From contig JAIXYN010000061.1 of assembly GCA_027490195.1 (NCBI GenBank), positions 95,184 to 159,183 on the forward strand: a stretch of 64,000 bases of DNA, written 5' to 3'. The notes beneath the pieces were generated by a model that was not told the origin of the DNA, did not search any database, and saw only the letters and a list, made by a program, of their open reading frames with translations. A program made the position numbers and the translations under genes. The DNA comes from Verrucomicrobiaceae bacterium (GTDB lineage Bacteria; Verrucomicrobiota; Verrucomicrobiia; Verrucomicrobiales; Verrucomicrobiaceae). Numbering within the stretch: the stretch's first letter is position 1; each line of letters begins with the position of its first letter. Below, piece after piece: positions 48,762 to 59,400 of the stretch.

Positions 48762-51209
48762 TCACTCCGTGAAGAGCACGCGGTGGATGGGGGCTGGATA
48801 AGGCACATCCGGGCCTTTAGCCTCGGTCCAGAGGATGCGATTCAAGGCATCCTCTGGAGCCTCGTCGTATTCATCAAAGTCCATCATCGCGCTCGCTTTG
48901 GCTCCTGGTGATGCAGGGGTGTTTTTCGCTAGCAGGTCCACCTTGGGCTGCCGCACCTCATAAGGGCTCAGCTTGGCTTCGTTGGTGAAGCAGCGGAACA
49001 TCGGCGTGGCTCCGGCATCGTATTGCGTCATGGGTGGCAGGCCGAGAATGAGTTCCATGGTGCGGATCATGCTTGCGGTGGTGTACAGCGTGTGGTCGAT
49101 GCTCTGCCGCTTCACCCACGGACTGATGACCGAGCCGATAGTGCGGTGGGCATCCACATGGTCGGGGCCGTTCTGCGCATCGTCCTCAATGACGAAAATA
49201 GCCATCTGCTTCCAAAACTTCGAGCGCGTGGCTGCGGCGATGATTTTGCCAAACGCCAGATCATTGCTGCCAACACAAGCGGCTGGCGTGTGGGCACCGG
49301 GCGTGGTCCCTTTGGTGTGGTTCTCGCCCAGCGCCATGATGGTGAAACGCGGCAGCTCACCGGTTTTCTCCGCTTCTTGCAGGTCTTTGATCCAGTTCTC
49401 GCATTTATCCATGTCGCGTGGCTCACTCCACTTACCCCGGTTGATGCTGGGCACACGCTGCGCGCCTTCGCCGTAGGTTTTGAAGCTGACACCGGCGCGT
49501 TTGCACTGGTCCCACAGATAGCCCGCCGTCGGCGTTTCGAGTTCGTCATTGCCCGGGAGCTTGTCTTTGCGCGCGGAGTAGCTCAGCGTCCAAGAGCGCT
49601 GGTTCCAGTCCGTGGCCATGGCGGCATCACACCAGCTGTGACCGTCCACGCTGACCTCACCATTGCAGTAAAGATTGTCGAGCAGTACATAGTCACGGGA
49701 GAGCTGATGCTGGTTGGGCGTGACGTCTTCGCCGTAGAGCGTAATACTGGGATCGCCATTGCCGATGGGCCTACCTTTGGCGTCCTTCATGTCTCCGAGC
49801 ACTTGGTCATAGGTGCGGTTTTCTTTGATGATGTAGAGCACGTATTTGATGGGGCATGGCGCGCCCACTTTGTCGGGAATCACACAGTCGTTGGGCTTTT
49901 TCGCCGCACGCAGCATCTCCGGGGAGTAGGGCGAGTTCTTTCGCACCTCGGCGGTGAAGGCGGCCATCTGTTTATCATCAGGTTTGGCGATGAAGCTGAC
50001 ACTGCCGTCCAGGGTGCGCCCCGGATGGATCGCCTTCTGCTTTTCTCCCGGTTTGAGCTCGCCATCTCGGCTGGGATCCGGCTTTGCACTGACCCCCTTG
50101 CCATTGCCGACGAGCAACGTGCCGCCATCAGGGCTCACCGCGAGAGAGGTGGGATACCAGCCCACGGGAATGAATCCCTCCACCGTACTGATTTTTTCCG
50201 CATACTTCTCACCGGGCTCATTGAGGGAGTCGCCGATGTTCACGACCATCACGCAGTTGTTGTCCGCATTGGCGACGAACAACGTCCTGCCATCTGGGGA
50301 CACCGCCAAGGCGTCCGGGGTGCTGCCTTCTGGGGACTGGGGATAAAGGGATGCCGAGATGATCTCGCGTGTTCCATCCCAAAGCCGGCGCGAGGAATCC
50401 GCGTCCTCGCCTTTCTTTTCCAGCGCACGCGTTTGAATCACATGCACGGTGTTGTCACCCGCACAGGCGACGAACAACCTTCCGTCCGGAGCCAGCGCCA
50501 GATCATTCGGTCGCACCCCGACGCTCAGATCGCGCAATTTTTTCCCACTGGCAGTGTCCACGACAGACAGGCTTCGCGCGCCCCAGTTGCTCACATACAG
50601 ATGGCGTTTGTCTGCCCCAAACAGGCACGAATGCGGATGCTGGCCGACGGCCACGGTTTGCTCCACAGCCAGCGTCTGCGCATTCAATACCCACACTTCG
50701 TGATTCGCCTCGTTGCAGACATACAGCCTGCCGTCCTCAGGGTGCACCGCGATGCCCGCCACAAATTTAGCACCGCCCTCCTTTGCGATCTTCACAGAGG
50801 TCAAAGGGGCGAGCTTTCCATCATCATATTCGAACACATGCACCTCGCCCGAGGCTCCGCCGCTGACAAACAACCGCCGGCCCTCCCGGTCAAACGCCAG
50901 GCCATTCCAAGTGTGCGGAATGGGAATGAACTGCGTTTGCTTCTTCTCTGCCATACTAAGCACCGCGACACCCGGACTGTTGTAACCTGCACAGACTGCG
51001 ATCGCCGCCTTGCCATCGGGAGCCATGATCATCTTCAGCGGCATATCGCCGGGCAGTGCCACGTGGCTGCCTGCCGGTGAGAGCTTCCAGCCGTTGAACA
51101 GCGTTCCGCTGCCTGGCAGTTGCTGGGCAGAAGGACCTTTGGAGGGTGACTCAGCGACGGTGAGTGTGGCAAAGAAGAGTGGCAGCAAAAAGCGGAGCAT
51201 GGAAATCAA
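48762..51209 (-). CDS. Secreted YncE-like beta-propeller fused to phosphoesterase-family domain
   Basis: 815 residues with a signal peptide (about 1-19). Residues about 35-410 contain propeller repeats of YVTN type: GIAVHPEDGRLYVCNEANHEVWVLNAQTL, LYVSNWGARSLSVVDTASGKKL, ALAPDGRLFVACAGDNTVHVI, ALAVSPDGRTLFVANADNNCVMVVNI. From about 455 a PF04185 phosphoesterase/acid phosphatase-like domain follows: IIKENRTYDQVLGD, EVSVDGHSWCDA, AIFVIEDDAQNGPDHVDAHR. The combination is a known two-domain periplasmic class in Bacteroidetes and Planctomycetes; substrate unknown. Confidence 0.88.
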   Translation of the reverse strand: MISMLRFLLPLFFATLTVAESPSKGPSAQQLPGSGTLFNGWKLSPAGSHVALPGDMPLKMIMAPDGKAAIAVCAGYNSPGVAVLSMAEKKQTQFIPIPHTWNGLAFDREGRRLFVSGGASGEVHVFEYDDGKLAPLTSVKIAKEGGAKFVAGIAVHPEDGRLYVCNEANHEVWVLNAQTLAVEQTVAVGQHPHSCLFGADKRHLYVSNWGARSLSVVDTASGKKLRDLSVGVRPNDLALAPDGRLFVACAGDNTVHVIQTRALEKKGEDADSSRRLWDGTREIISASLYPQSPEGSTPDALAVSPDGRTLFVANADNNCVMVVNIGDSLNEPGEKYAEKISTVEGFIPVGWYPTSLAVSPDGGTLLVGNGKGVSAKPDPSRDGELKPGEKQKAIHPGRTLDGSVSFIAKPDDKQMAAFTAEVRKNSPYSPEMLRAAKKPNDCVIPDKVGAPCPIKYVLYIIKENRTYDQVLGDMKDAKGRPIGNGDPSITLYGEDVTPNQHQLSRDYVLLDNLYCNGEVSVDGHSWCDAAMATDWNQRSWTLSYSARKDKLPGNDELETPTAGYLWDQCKRAGVSFKTYGEGAQRVPSINRGKWSEPRDMDKCENWIKDLQEAEKTGELPRFTIMALGENHTKGTTPGAHTPAACVGSNDLAFGKIIAAATRSKFWKQMAIFVIEDDAQNGPDHVDAHRTIGSVISPWVKRQSIDHTLYTTASMIRTMELILGLPPMTQYDAGATPMFRCFTNEAKLSPYEVRQPKVDLLAKNTPASPGAKASAMMDFDEYDEAPEDALNRILWTEAKGPDVPYPAPIHRVLFTE

Positions 51210-51354
51210 ACGCTTGGAATCGGGATTTTTTCGCTTTTAGGCGTGCGCCCGATTCGACACGCGCAATGCCATTCCAGACCGGCCAAACACCAGCCCTTTT
51301 TCGGCTCGGCTCATTTTGATTGAAGCTGGACAGACGCCCTGCGGCAAGGCATAT

Positions 51355-51376
51355 GGAAAGCGGCTTTCCAAGCCGC
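51355..51376. promoter_or_regulatory. Two mutually exclusive hairpins upstream of the L,D-transpeptidase gene
   Basis: GGAAAG-CGG-CTTTCC (51355-51369) and GCGGCTT-TCC-AAGCCGC (51360-51376) overlap so only one can form at a time. They lie 20 bp from the ATG at 51397. No T-run follows. Could be attenuator-like, or only a repeat remnant. Confidence 0.35.
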
Positions 51377-51396
51377 GCACACGTACCCCCTTACGC

Positions 51397-52011
51397 ATGA
51401 GTCAATTGGTAATCCCCCCAGCCGTCCGCCTCCTCCTTCTTTCTGCCCTTGCTCTGCTGGCATCCTGTCAGAGTTCGGGTTCGCGTGGACAGACTCAGTA
51501 CCTCGAAGCCTTTTCGACAGGAACCGTCCCGCATTCCGCGCTGTACAACGCCGATCAGGACTCCTACTGGGATGGCGACGGCATGTCCGGCGCGCCCAGC
51601 ATCACCATCGATATCAGTGACCAAAAGGCCTACTTCTACAAAGGCGGCACTCTCGCGGGTGTCTCAGCCCTATCCACCGGCGACGAACGGCATGCGACCA
51701 AGACCGGCAACTTCAAAATCATCGAAAAGGACCAGTGGCACAAATCCAATCTCTACGGAGACTTTGTGGACGGCGCAGGCAATGTCGTCCAGGCCAACGT
51801 AGACGTCACCAAGGACAAGGCACCTCCCGGCACACGGTTTGAAGGCTCCAAGATGCACCATTTCATGCGCTTCGTCGGCGGCATCGGCATGCATGAGGGC
51901 TTCCTGCCCGGCTACCCTGCCTCCCACGGTTGCGTCCGCATGCCTCCTCACATGGCGGCCATTTTTTACAACAACGTCGCCAAAGGCACCCCCGTCACGG
52001 TTCGTCCTTGA
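51397..52011 (+). CDS. L,D-transpeptidase, YkuD family, lipoprotein
   Basis: 204 residues from ATG 51397. LLLLSALALLASC is a lipoprotein signal (lipobox LASC). The catalytic YkuD segment is MHEGFLPGYPASHGCVRMPP with Cys179 and the upstream His. SITIDISDQKAYFYKGG opens the domain as in family members that use the peptidoglycan stem. It would make 3-3 crosslinks or anchor proteins to peptidoglycan in the periplasm. The rhodanese gene starts 21 bp after the stop. Confidence 0.9.
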   Translation: MSQLVIPPAVRLLLLSALALLASCQSSGSRGQTQYLEAFSTGTVPHSALYNADQDSYWDGDGMSGAPSITIDISDQKAYFYKGGTLAGVSALSTGDERHATKTGNFKIIEKDQWHKSNLYGDFVDGAGNVVQANVDVTKDKAPPGTRFEGSKMHHFMRFVGGIGMHEGFLPGYPASHGCVRMPPHMAAIFYNNVAKGTPVTVRP

Positions 52012-52032
52012 TGATTCGCTGCTGCTGAAATC

Positions 52033-52377
52033 ATGACAACGGAAACACCGCTCGAAATCGACCCCACGGATGTCAGCAGCCTGCTGGCACCTCTCGGCGA
52101 GCGCACCTTCCGGCTCATCGACTGCCGCGAGGACAGCGAATGGCAGATCTGCCGCCTTCCAGACGCGCAGCTCGTCCCCCTTTCCCGCTTCGGCGAACTG
52201 GCTAAACAGGTGTTCACTGACACTCAAGAACGCATCATCATCTACTGCCACCACGGCATGCGCAGCCTGCGCGCTGCACAGTTTCTGAGGCAAAGTGGAT
52301 TCGCCAACGTGCAAAGCATGCGCGGCGGCATTGACGCTTGGTCGGACATGGTCGATCCCGCAACGCCACGTTACTGA
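52033..52377 (+). CDS. Single-domain rhodanese-like sulfurtransferase
   Basis: 114 residues. LIDCREDSEWQICRLPDAQLVPLS and the active loop YCHHGMRSLRAAQFLRQSGF with Cys72 are characteristic of GlpE/PspE-type rhodaneses; MRGGIDAWSDMVD ends the domain. No signal peptide, so cytoplasmic. Probably cotranscribed with the L,D-transpeptidase gene. Confidence 0.9.
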   Translation: MTTETPLEIDPTDVSSLLAPLGERTFRLIDCREDSEWQICRLPDAQLVPLSRFGELAKQVFTDTQERIIIYCHHGMRSLRAAQFLRQSGFANVQSMRGGIDAWSDMVDPATPRY

Positions 52378-52456
52378 CACATATCCTGGGTGAGTTTGCT
52401 GTGGCACATAGTAGCTGAGCGACTACCCTTCAAGCGCCCCCCACGCACACGCACGC

Positions 52457-53431
52457 ATGGTACGACTCATCACACAGCAAGGACAGCTCATCGATTGGAA
52501 TGACGAAAAGACACATCCGTTCCCGGATAATCTCGTCTTCCTCGATTTGCTGAACCCCGGCCGCGCTGAGGAGCTGGAAGCAGAAAAATGGCTCGAATAC
52601 CAACTCCCCACGCGTGAAGAAATGCAGGAGATCGAAGAATCCAGCCGACTCTACACCGAGAAGGGCACGCTGTACATGACCGCATGGCTGCCCGTCGGGC
52701 TGGACAACCCGGATCCTGACAACACCTCCATCTCCTTCGTCATCGCACCCGACTGCCTCACCACCGTGCGCTATGCCGACCCTCTGTCCTTCCGCATTCT
52801 CGCGGATCAGGCCAAACGCCAGTGCACCCTGCCCCTGACCAGTGATGCGGTCTTCCTCCTCCTGCTGGAACTCATCGTCGCCCGCATAGCCGATGCGCTG
52901 CAGGGAGTCGAAGGCGACATGAAAAAAATCTGCCGCGACATCTTCAGCCTCGATCCTCACAAAGCGCACGCCACCGTGGAAAAGGATCTCAGCGATGTCG
53001 TCAAGCTGCTCGGCCGCCGCAGCGCCCTCGTTGCCAATGTGCGTGAGAGCCTGCTCAGCATCAGCCGCATGCTGCAGTACTTCCTCAACAACGCCGCCAG
53101 TTGGATGCGCGGAGACCTCGCCGCGCAGTTCCGCAGCGTCATGCGCGACATCAAGAGCATGGACGACTATACCAACCAGCAGACGCAGGAGATGACCTTC
53201 CTGCTGGAGTCCACCCTCGGCCTCATCAACATCCAGCAGAATCAGATCATCAAGATCTTCACCGTCGCCAGCGTGCTCTTCATGCCCCCGACCCTCATCG
53301 CCAGCATCTACGGCATGAACGTCGGCCTCCCCGCCGCCGAAAATGGCTGGGCCTTCGTCCTCGTCATGCTCATGATCGTCCTCTCCGCGATCCTGCCCAT
53401 CGTGTACTTCAAGCGCAAACGCCTGCTCTAA
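52457..53431 (+). CDS. corA: CorA-family magnesium/divalent-cation transporter
   Basis: 324 residues. The cytoplasmic funnel domain precedes two C-terminal membrane helices: IIKIFTVASVLFMPPTLIASIYGMNVGLP carries the GMN selectivity motif, and WAFVLVMLMIVLSAILPIVYFKRKRLL ends in the expected basic tail. Pentameric Mg2+ (or Co2+/Ni2+) channel. Converges with the autotransporter, 18 bp between stops. Confidence 0.95.
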   Translation: MVRLITQQGQLIDWNDEKTHPFPDNLVFLDLLNPGRAEELEAEKWLEYQLPTREEMQEIEESSRLYTEKGTLYMTAWLPVGLDNPDPDNTSISFVIAPDCLTTVRYADPLSFRILADQAKRQCTLPLTSDAVFLLLLELIVARIADALQGVEGDMKKICRDIFSLDPHKAHATVEKDLSDVVKLLGRRSALVANVRESLLSISRMLQYFLNNAASWMRGDLAAQFRSVMRDIKSMDDYTNQQTQEMTFLLESTLGLINIQQNQIIKIFTVASVLFMPPTLIASIYGMNVGLPAAENGWAFVLVMLMIVLSAILPIVYFKRKRLL

Positions 53432-53449
53432 AACGAGTGCCCCCACCCG

Positions 53450-56400
53450 CTAAAACTGATAGCTGAAGCGGATGCTCCCAAAGTGCGCCTGAAGATCATG
53501 GCGGAAGAACTGCCCCTGATAAGACAGCAGGAGGCTGAACTGGTCGTTGAAAGCAAGACTCACCCCCAGTCCCGCCACTAGATAATCCTGGCCTGGACTC
53601 TGATTTCCGCCAGTGGACGAGAAGGGAACATTGATCAGCGACACGCTGGTGCCGTTGTTGTTTTTGATGTTCTGGCGCTCATAGCTCAGACGCACCTGCG
53701 GCGTGATCTTCGCAAAGCTTGCCTTAATCTGCTTGGAGGCCGACCAGCCAACCCGGCTGACAAGGGATTGATAACTCTGGGCGCTGTAATGCAAGGCCGC
53801 CAGACCACCGCCGGTTTCACTGTAAGCGTCCAACGTACCGTGCAGATAATCCACCCCGACGAAGGGGCCTGTGACCAGCGTGTCGTTCTGAAAGCGGAAG
53901 TTCCAGCCCGTGTTGTACTGCACTGAGTGCGTGTAAGTGCGGGTCGAGCCAAAGGCCGTCGGAAAGGGCAGCCCGGGTTGGCGGATGGAGTCCATCTGGT
54001 AGGTGCCAAAGCTGTAGAGCAGGCTGTTCCAGAAGCTGCCACGCACGTATGAGACGTAAGTGGAAAGCGCCGGACCTTCGAGACGCAGGCTCCCTGCATT
54101 GCCGGTGTACCCCTGACTGCTCTGCAGGAAGGATGCGGCAAATCCAAGTTTCAGCCCCCGTGAGAAATGGCGCTCGGCACCGACACCCGAAGCCCATGAA
54201 TCAATCTGCACACCTGACTGCGTGCGGATGGGGTTGAGTTTGACGTTGCCGTAATTCACCGTTGCAAACACTTCCCATTGGCGGGTGCGCGCCACACGTT
54301 TGGCGATGGGTGAAGCCTCCTTGGGATCACCATCCCCTTCACCGACAATGACCCCATTATCAAGAGCTGCGGTTATAGAGCCTGAATCGTCGCCTTCTTC
54401 ACCGCCGCCAGAACTGAGGTTAAAGAGGTGCCCGTTTAGATCACTCGTAACCGCGTTGCCACCTGATATCAGTGCCTGCCCTTGAACCGCGGCAAGAGCC
54501 AGACCGCCATTCGTATCAATGATAGAGAACACACCGGTGCTTTGGTCGAGATAACTGGTAACACCGCTCGCAAGCCCCAGGCTGCTGTCATTCAAAGCCA
54601 GGCTGGCCGCGAAGCTCCCTGCATTGGCATCGCCACTATTGAGATGAACAAGCTGCCATTGGTCCCCGTTGTGGAAGTTCGCCATGCCATTGGGATTACC
54701 AATGACCAGCGTGCCACCCGCCGTGGCATCAAGCTGACCATGCAGATTGATGGAATCCGCCGCCGAGGCATTGCTGAGATTGTTGCCCAATCCCGCGCCG
54801 CTGAACAAATCAAGCCGGATCACGCTGTCAGCCCCCATCACCACGGCACCCGAACCAGAGGTGGTGAGCGCAAAGGTCGAAGCCGTAGCCGCCACTCCTG
54901 GATCACCAACACTGAACGTGCCATGGATGAAGATGGACTGGTCCACCGCCGTGTTGATGGCACCCGTGCCAGCCAGCAGGCTGTCACTGCTGAGATCCAA
55001 CCGCGTAGTAGTCACCGCTGCATTGGCAATCAAGGCAGCGCTGTTCTGCACCGTGGTTGGGCCGTTGTAGTCGCTGTTGGCATTGACCACCAGCGTCGTT
55101 CCGTCCACCACAAGATCCGAACTGGCGCTGGCACCACTAATGCCTGTGCCGTTTACATAAACTGTCCCGCCACCCGTGATGGTGAGCACCGTACCGTCCT
55201 TCACCAGACCGCCCGTGAGGTTCAAGATACCGCCACCCGCATTGATGCTGGCATTCGTCTCCGCATTGATCGCTCCGGTGTAGTTGCTCGTGCCGCTGTT
55301 GCGCAGTGCGCCGCCAACGCCTGCACCGCTGCCGTTGAGAGTGAGCGCTTCGGACGTGCTGTAGTTCACGTTGTTGAGCAGCAGCGTCGCACCACTGCTA
55401 ACGCTGGTGCCTGCCTCACCTGTGCCAAGAGCATTGTTGCGGGTCACTTCCAGCGTGCCTGCGCGGACGTTCGTCTCACCTGTGTAGGTATTGTTGCCAT
55501 TCAGTGTCAGCGCCCCACTACCGGCTTGGACCACCCCGCCGCTGCCACTGATCACACTGGCAAAATCAGTTCCTTGAGCTACACCATTTGTGCGATTGAA
55601 TGCTAGGGTGCCATTGACGCTGAGCGCACTGCTCGTTGACAGCGAACCCGTGGTGCCACCACCGCCGATCTGCAGCATGCCTTCACTGATGGTCGTCGCA
55701 CCTGTGAAGCTGTTGGCCGCCGTGAGAACCCAGGTGCCTGTGCCGGATTTGATCAGCGTCGTGGCACCGCCGTTATCGCCAATCACTGCCGCGAGGGTGT
55801 TGTCACCAGTATTCGTTCCACTGAGGGTCAGCGTGCGGGTGCCGTTCTGAGCGTTGAAGTCCATGCTGCCGGTGTTCGTAAAATTCACCGCTCCGGTGCC
55901 AGAAGCATCCAGCCTACCGCCACTACTGCCAACACTGAACAACCGGTCCGTGCTGCTTGCCCCCCCGGTGTATTGCAGGGCGCCACCATTGAGCATCAAG
56001 TTGGACGCGGCATTGGTGGACGCCCCCACATTGCTGCTGGCACCACCATTTGCGAGTACCGCCACTCTCAGCACTCCTGCGCTGATCGTCGTGCTGCCAC
56101 TATAGCTATTGCCCCCCGTCAGCGTAGTGGCACCGGATCCCAACTGTACGAAAACACCGCTGCCGCTGATGTCATTGGCAATGGTGAGTGCATCCGAACG
56201 GTTGATCGTCAGACTAGCGTTGTTGATCACCGCACCTGTTCCGAGCGATCCCGTTGTGCCCCCTGAGCCTACCTGCAATTCACCAGCACTGATGCTGGTG
56301 AGGCCAGTGTAGGCGTTCGCACCAGTCAGCACCCACATACCAGCGCCGGACTTCGTCAGTGCAGTCGCGCCACCATTGTCTCCGATCACTGCGGCAAGCG

Positions 56401-59400
56401 TGTTGCCACCAGTGTTCGTGCCGGTGAGCGTCAGTGTGCGGGTGCCACTCTGACCATTGAAGCCCATGCTGCCAGTATTGGTGAAATTCATCGCTCCTGT
56501 CCCGGAGGCATCCAAGGTGCCGCCGTTGGGTCCCACGCTAAACAATCGGTCCGTGCTCACATCCGCACCGTTGTATTTCAAGGTGCCTCCATTGAGTACC
56601 AGATTTGTCGCAGCATTGTCAGAGGCTCCCAGATGGCTGTTGCTGCCACCATCTGCGAGGACTGCCATACTAAGCACTCCGGCATTGATCGTCGTGCCGC
56701 CAGTGTAAGCATTGTCCCCTGTCAACGTGGTGGTTCCAGAGCCCGCCTGCGTGAACGAACCGCTGCCACTGATTTCGTTGGCAAGCGTGATGGCATCAGA
56801 GCGATTGATGATAAGACGGGAGTTGTTAGTCACCGCCCCACTTCCAAGCGAGCCCGTGGTACCACCAGCGCCGATCTGCAGCCCCCCTGCGCTGATCATC
56901 GTGATGCCGCTGTTGTTGTTATTCCCCGTGAGCACCCACGTTCCCAGTCCAGATTTCGTCAATGCCGTCGCGCCACCATTGTCTCCGATCACAGCAGCAA
57001 GCGTGTTGTCACCATTATTCGTTCCTGTCAGTGTCAGCGTACGGATGCCACTCTGACTGTTGAAGCCCATGCTGCCCGTATTAGTGAAGTTCAGAGTTCC
57101 CGTGCCAGAGGCATCCAAGGTGCCGCCATTGGTTCCCACGCTAAACAAACGGTCCGTGCCGGCCTCCACGCCCGTGTATTGCAAGGTGCCCCCATTGAGC
57201 ACCAGATTCGTTGCAGCATTGGTGGATGCTCCAAGGTTGCTGTTGCTGCCACCATTTGCCAGGACTGACACACTGAGCACACCCGCGTTGATCGTCGTGC
57301 TGCCACTGTAACTACTGTCACCCGCCAGTGTCGTTGTGCCCGCACCTACCTGCGTAAGCGAACCGATGCCACTGAAGTCATTGGCGATGCTGAGTGCATC
57401 AGAGCGGTTGATAACGAGGCTAGCGTTGTTGATCACCGCACCAGATCCAAGCGTGCCAGTTGTGCCACCGGAGCCCACCTGAAGCACTCCAGCACTGATG
57501 GTGGTGGTTCCCGTGTAGGTGTTGGTGCCGGTCAGTGTGAACGTACCCAAACCTGCTTTGACCATCGACAGCGCCCCTGCGCCACCGTCTTGAATGACAC
57601 CGCTGAAGGTGGTGCTGGTGTTGTTTCCACCCATCGTCAGCGCTGCCGCAGTAGTGGAGTTATTCTGCAAAATCCCAGAGCCCGCCAGTGAACCGATGCG
57701 CGCGTTCAGCCCATTCAGCTCCAGGGTCGCATGCGGGCCCAAAATAATCGCTGAATCCAGATTGCTGCCGCCGATCTGCAGCACCCCGGCACTGACGGTG
57801 GTGGCACCCGTGTAGGTGTTGGCTCCCGTGAGCAGCCAGGTGGCACTGCCATCGATCGACACCGAAGTAGCCCCGCCAAAGTCGCCGATGGCTGCGGCAA
57901 TGATATTCACCCCGCTGTTCGTGCCTGTGAGCAACAGATTACGGTCACCGCCCTGGCCATTGAATCCCATGCTGCCGGTGTTGGTGAAATTCAGCGCACC
58001 ACTGCCAGTCACGTCGATCACCGCGCTGCCAATGCCCACGCTGAACAACCGGTCCGTGCTGACATCCGCCGAGCCCGAGTATTGCAGCGTGCCGCCATTG
58101 ATCACCAGATTCGCAGCGGCGCTCGTCGCTGCGCCGATGTTGCTGCTGCTACCGCCATTGGCAAGGAAAGTCACATTGAGCACGCCCGCGTTGATCGTCG
58201 TCGCCCCGGTGTAAGAGTTGGTGCCGCTAAGAGTGGTCGTGCCTGATCCAGCCTGCGTAAACGAACCGCTGCCGCTGATCGTGTTGGCAAGGGTAATGGC
58301 ATTTGAACGGTTGGCGACAAGGCTGCCGTTGTTCGTCACCGCGCCGCTGCCCAGCGAACCCGTTGTGCTGCCATTCCCGACTTGCAGCACGCCACCGCTG
58401 ATAGTCGTGGTGCCGGTGTAGGTGTTCGTACCAGTCACCACCCAGGTGCCTGCACCAGATTTCACCAGGGAGGTCGCTCCACCATTGTCACCGATCACCG
58501 CAGCGAGCGTGTTATTGCCGGTGTTCGTACCCGTGAGGGTCAAAGTGCGTATGCCGCTTTGGCTGTTGAAGCCCATATCCCCTGTATTGGTGAAGTTCAG
58601 CGCGCCTGTGCCGGAAGCATCCAGCGTGCCACCGCTCGTCCCAACACTGAACAACCGGTCCGTGCTGGACGCAGCGCCTGTGTATTTCAAAGTGCCTCCA
58701 TTCAGCACCAAATTAGTCGCCTCATTGGTGGATGCCCCCACATTGCTGCTGCTGCCCCCATTTGCAATGGAGCTCACACTGAGCACTCCGGCATTGATCG
58801 TCGTGCTGCCGGTGTAGCTACTGGCTCCGGTCAGCGTGGTCGTACCGGAACCTGCCTGCGTGAATGAACCGCTGCCACTGATGGCATTGCCGACGGTGAT
58901 GGCATTGGATCGGTTGATCACTAGACTGGCGTTGTTGGTCACCGCTCCGGTCCCGAGCGTGCCCGAGGTTCCACCATTGCCGACTCGGAGCACCCCGGCG
59001 CTGATGGTCGTGGTTCCAGTATAAGCATTCGTTCCAGTCAGCACCCAAGTGCCTGTACCAGATTTCACCAGAGAGGTGGCACCAGCATTGTCACCAATGG
59101 CTGCGGCGAGAGTGTTGTTGCCGGCATTCGTTCCGGTGAGGGTCATCGTGCGCGCACCGCTCTGGCTGTTGAATCCCATGCTGCCAGTATTGGTGAAATT
59201 CACCGAGCCCGTGCCCGATGCATCCAGCGTACCACCACTCGTCCCAACGCTGAACAGCCGGTCCGTGCTGACGGCACCTCCTGTGTATTTCAAGGTGCCC
59301 CCATTGAGCACCAGGTTCGTCGCGGCGTTGGTGGATATGCCAAGATTGCTGGCGCTGCCTCCGTTCGCGAGTTGCGCCACGCTCAGCGTTCCAGCGTTGA

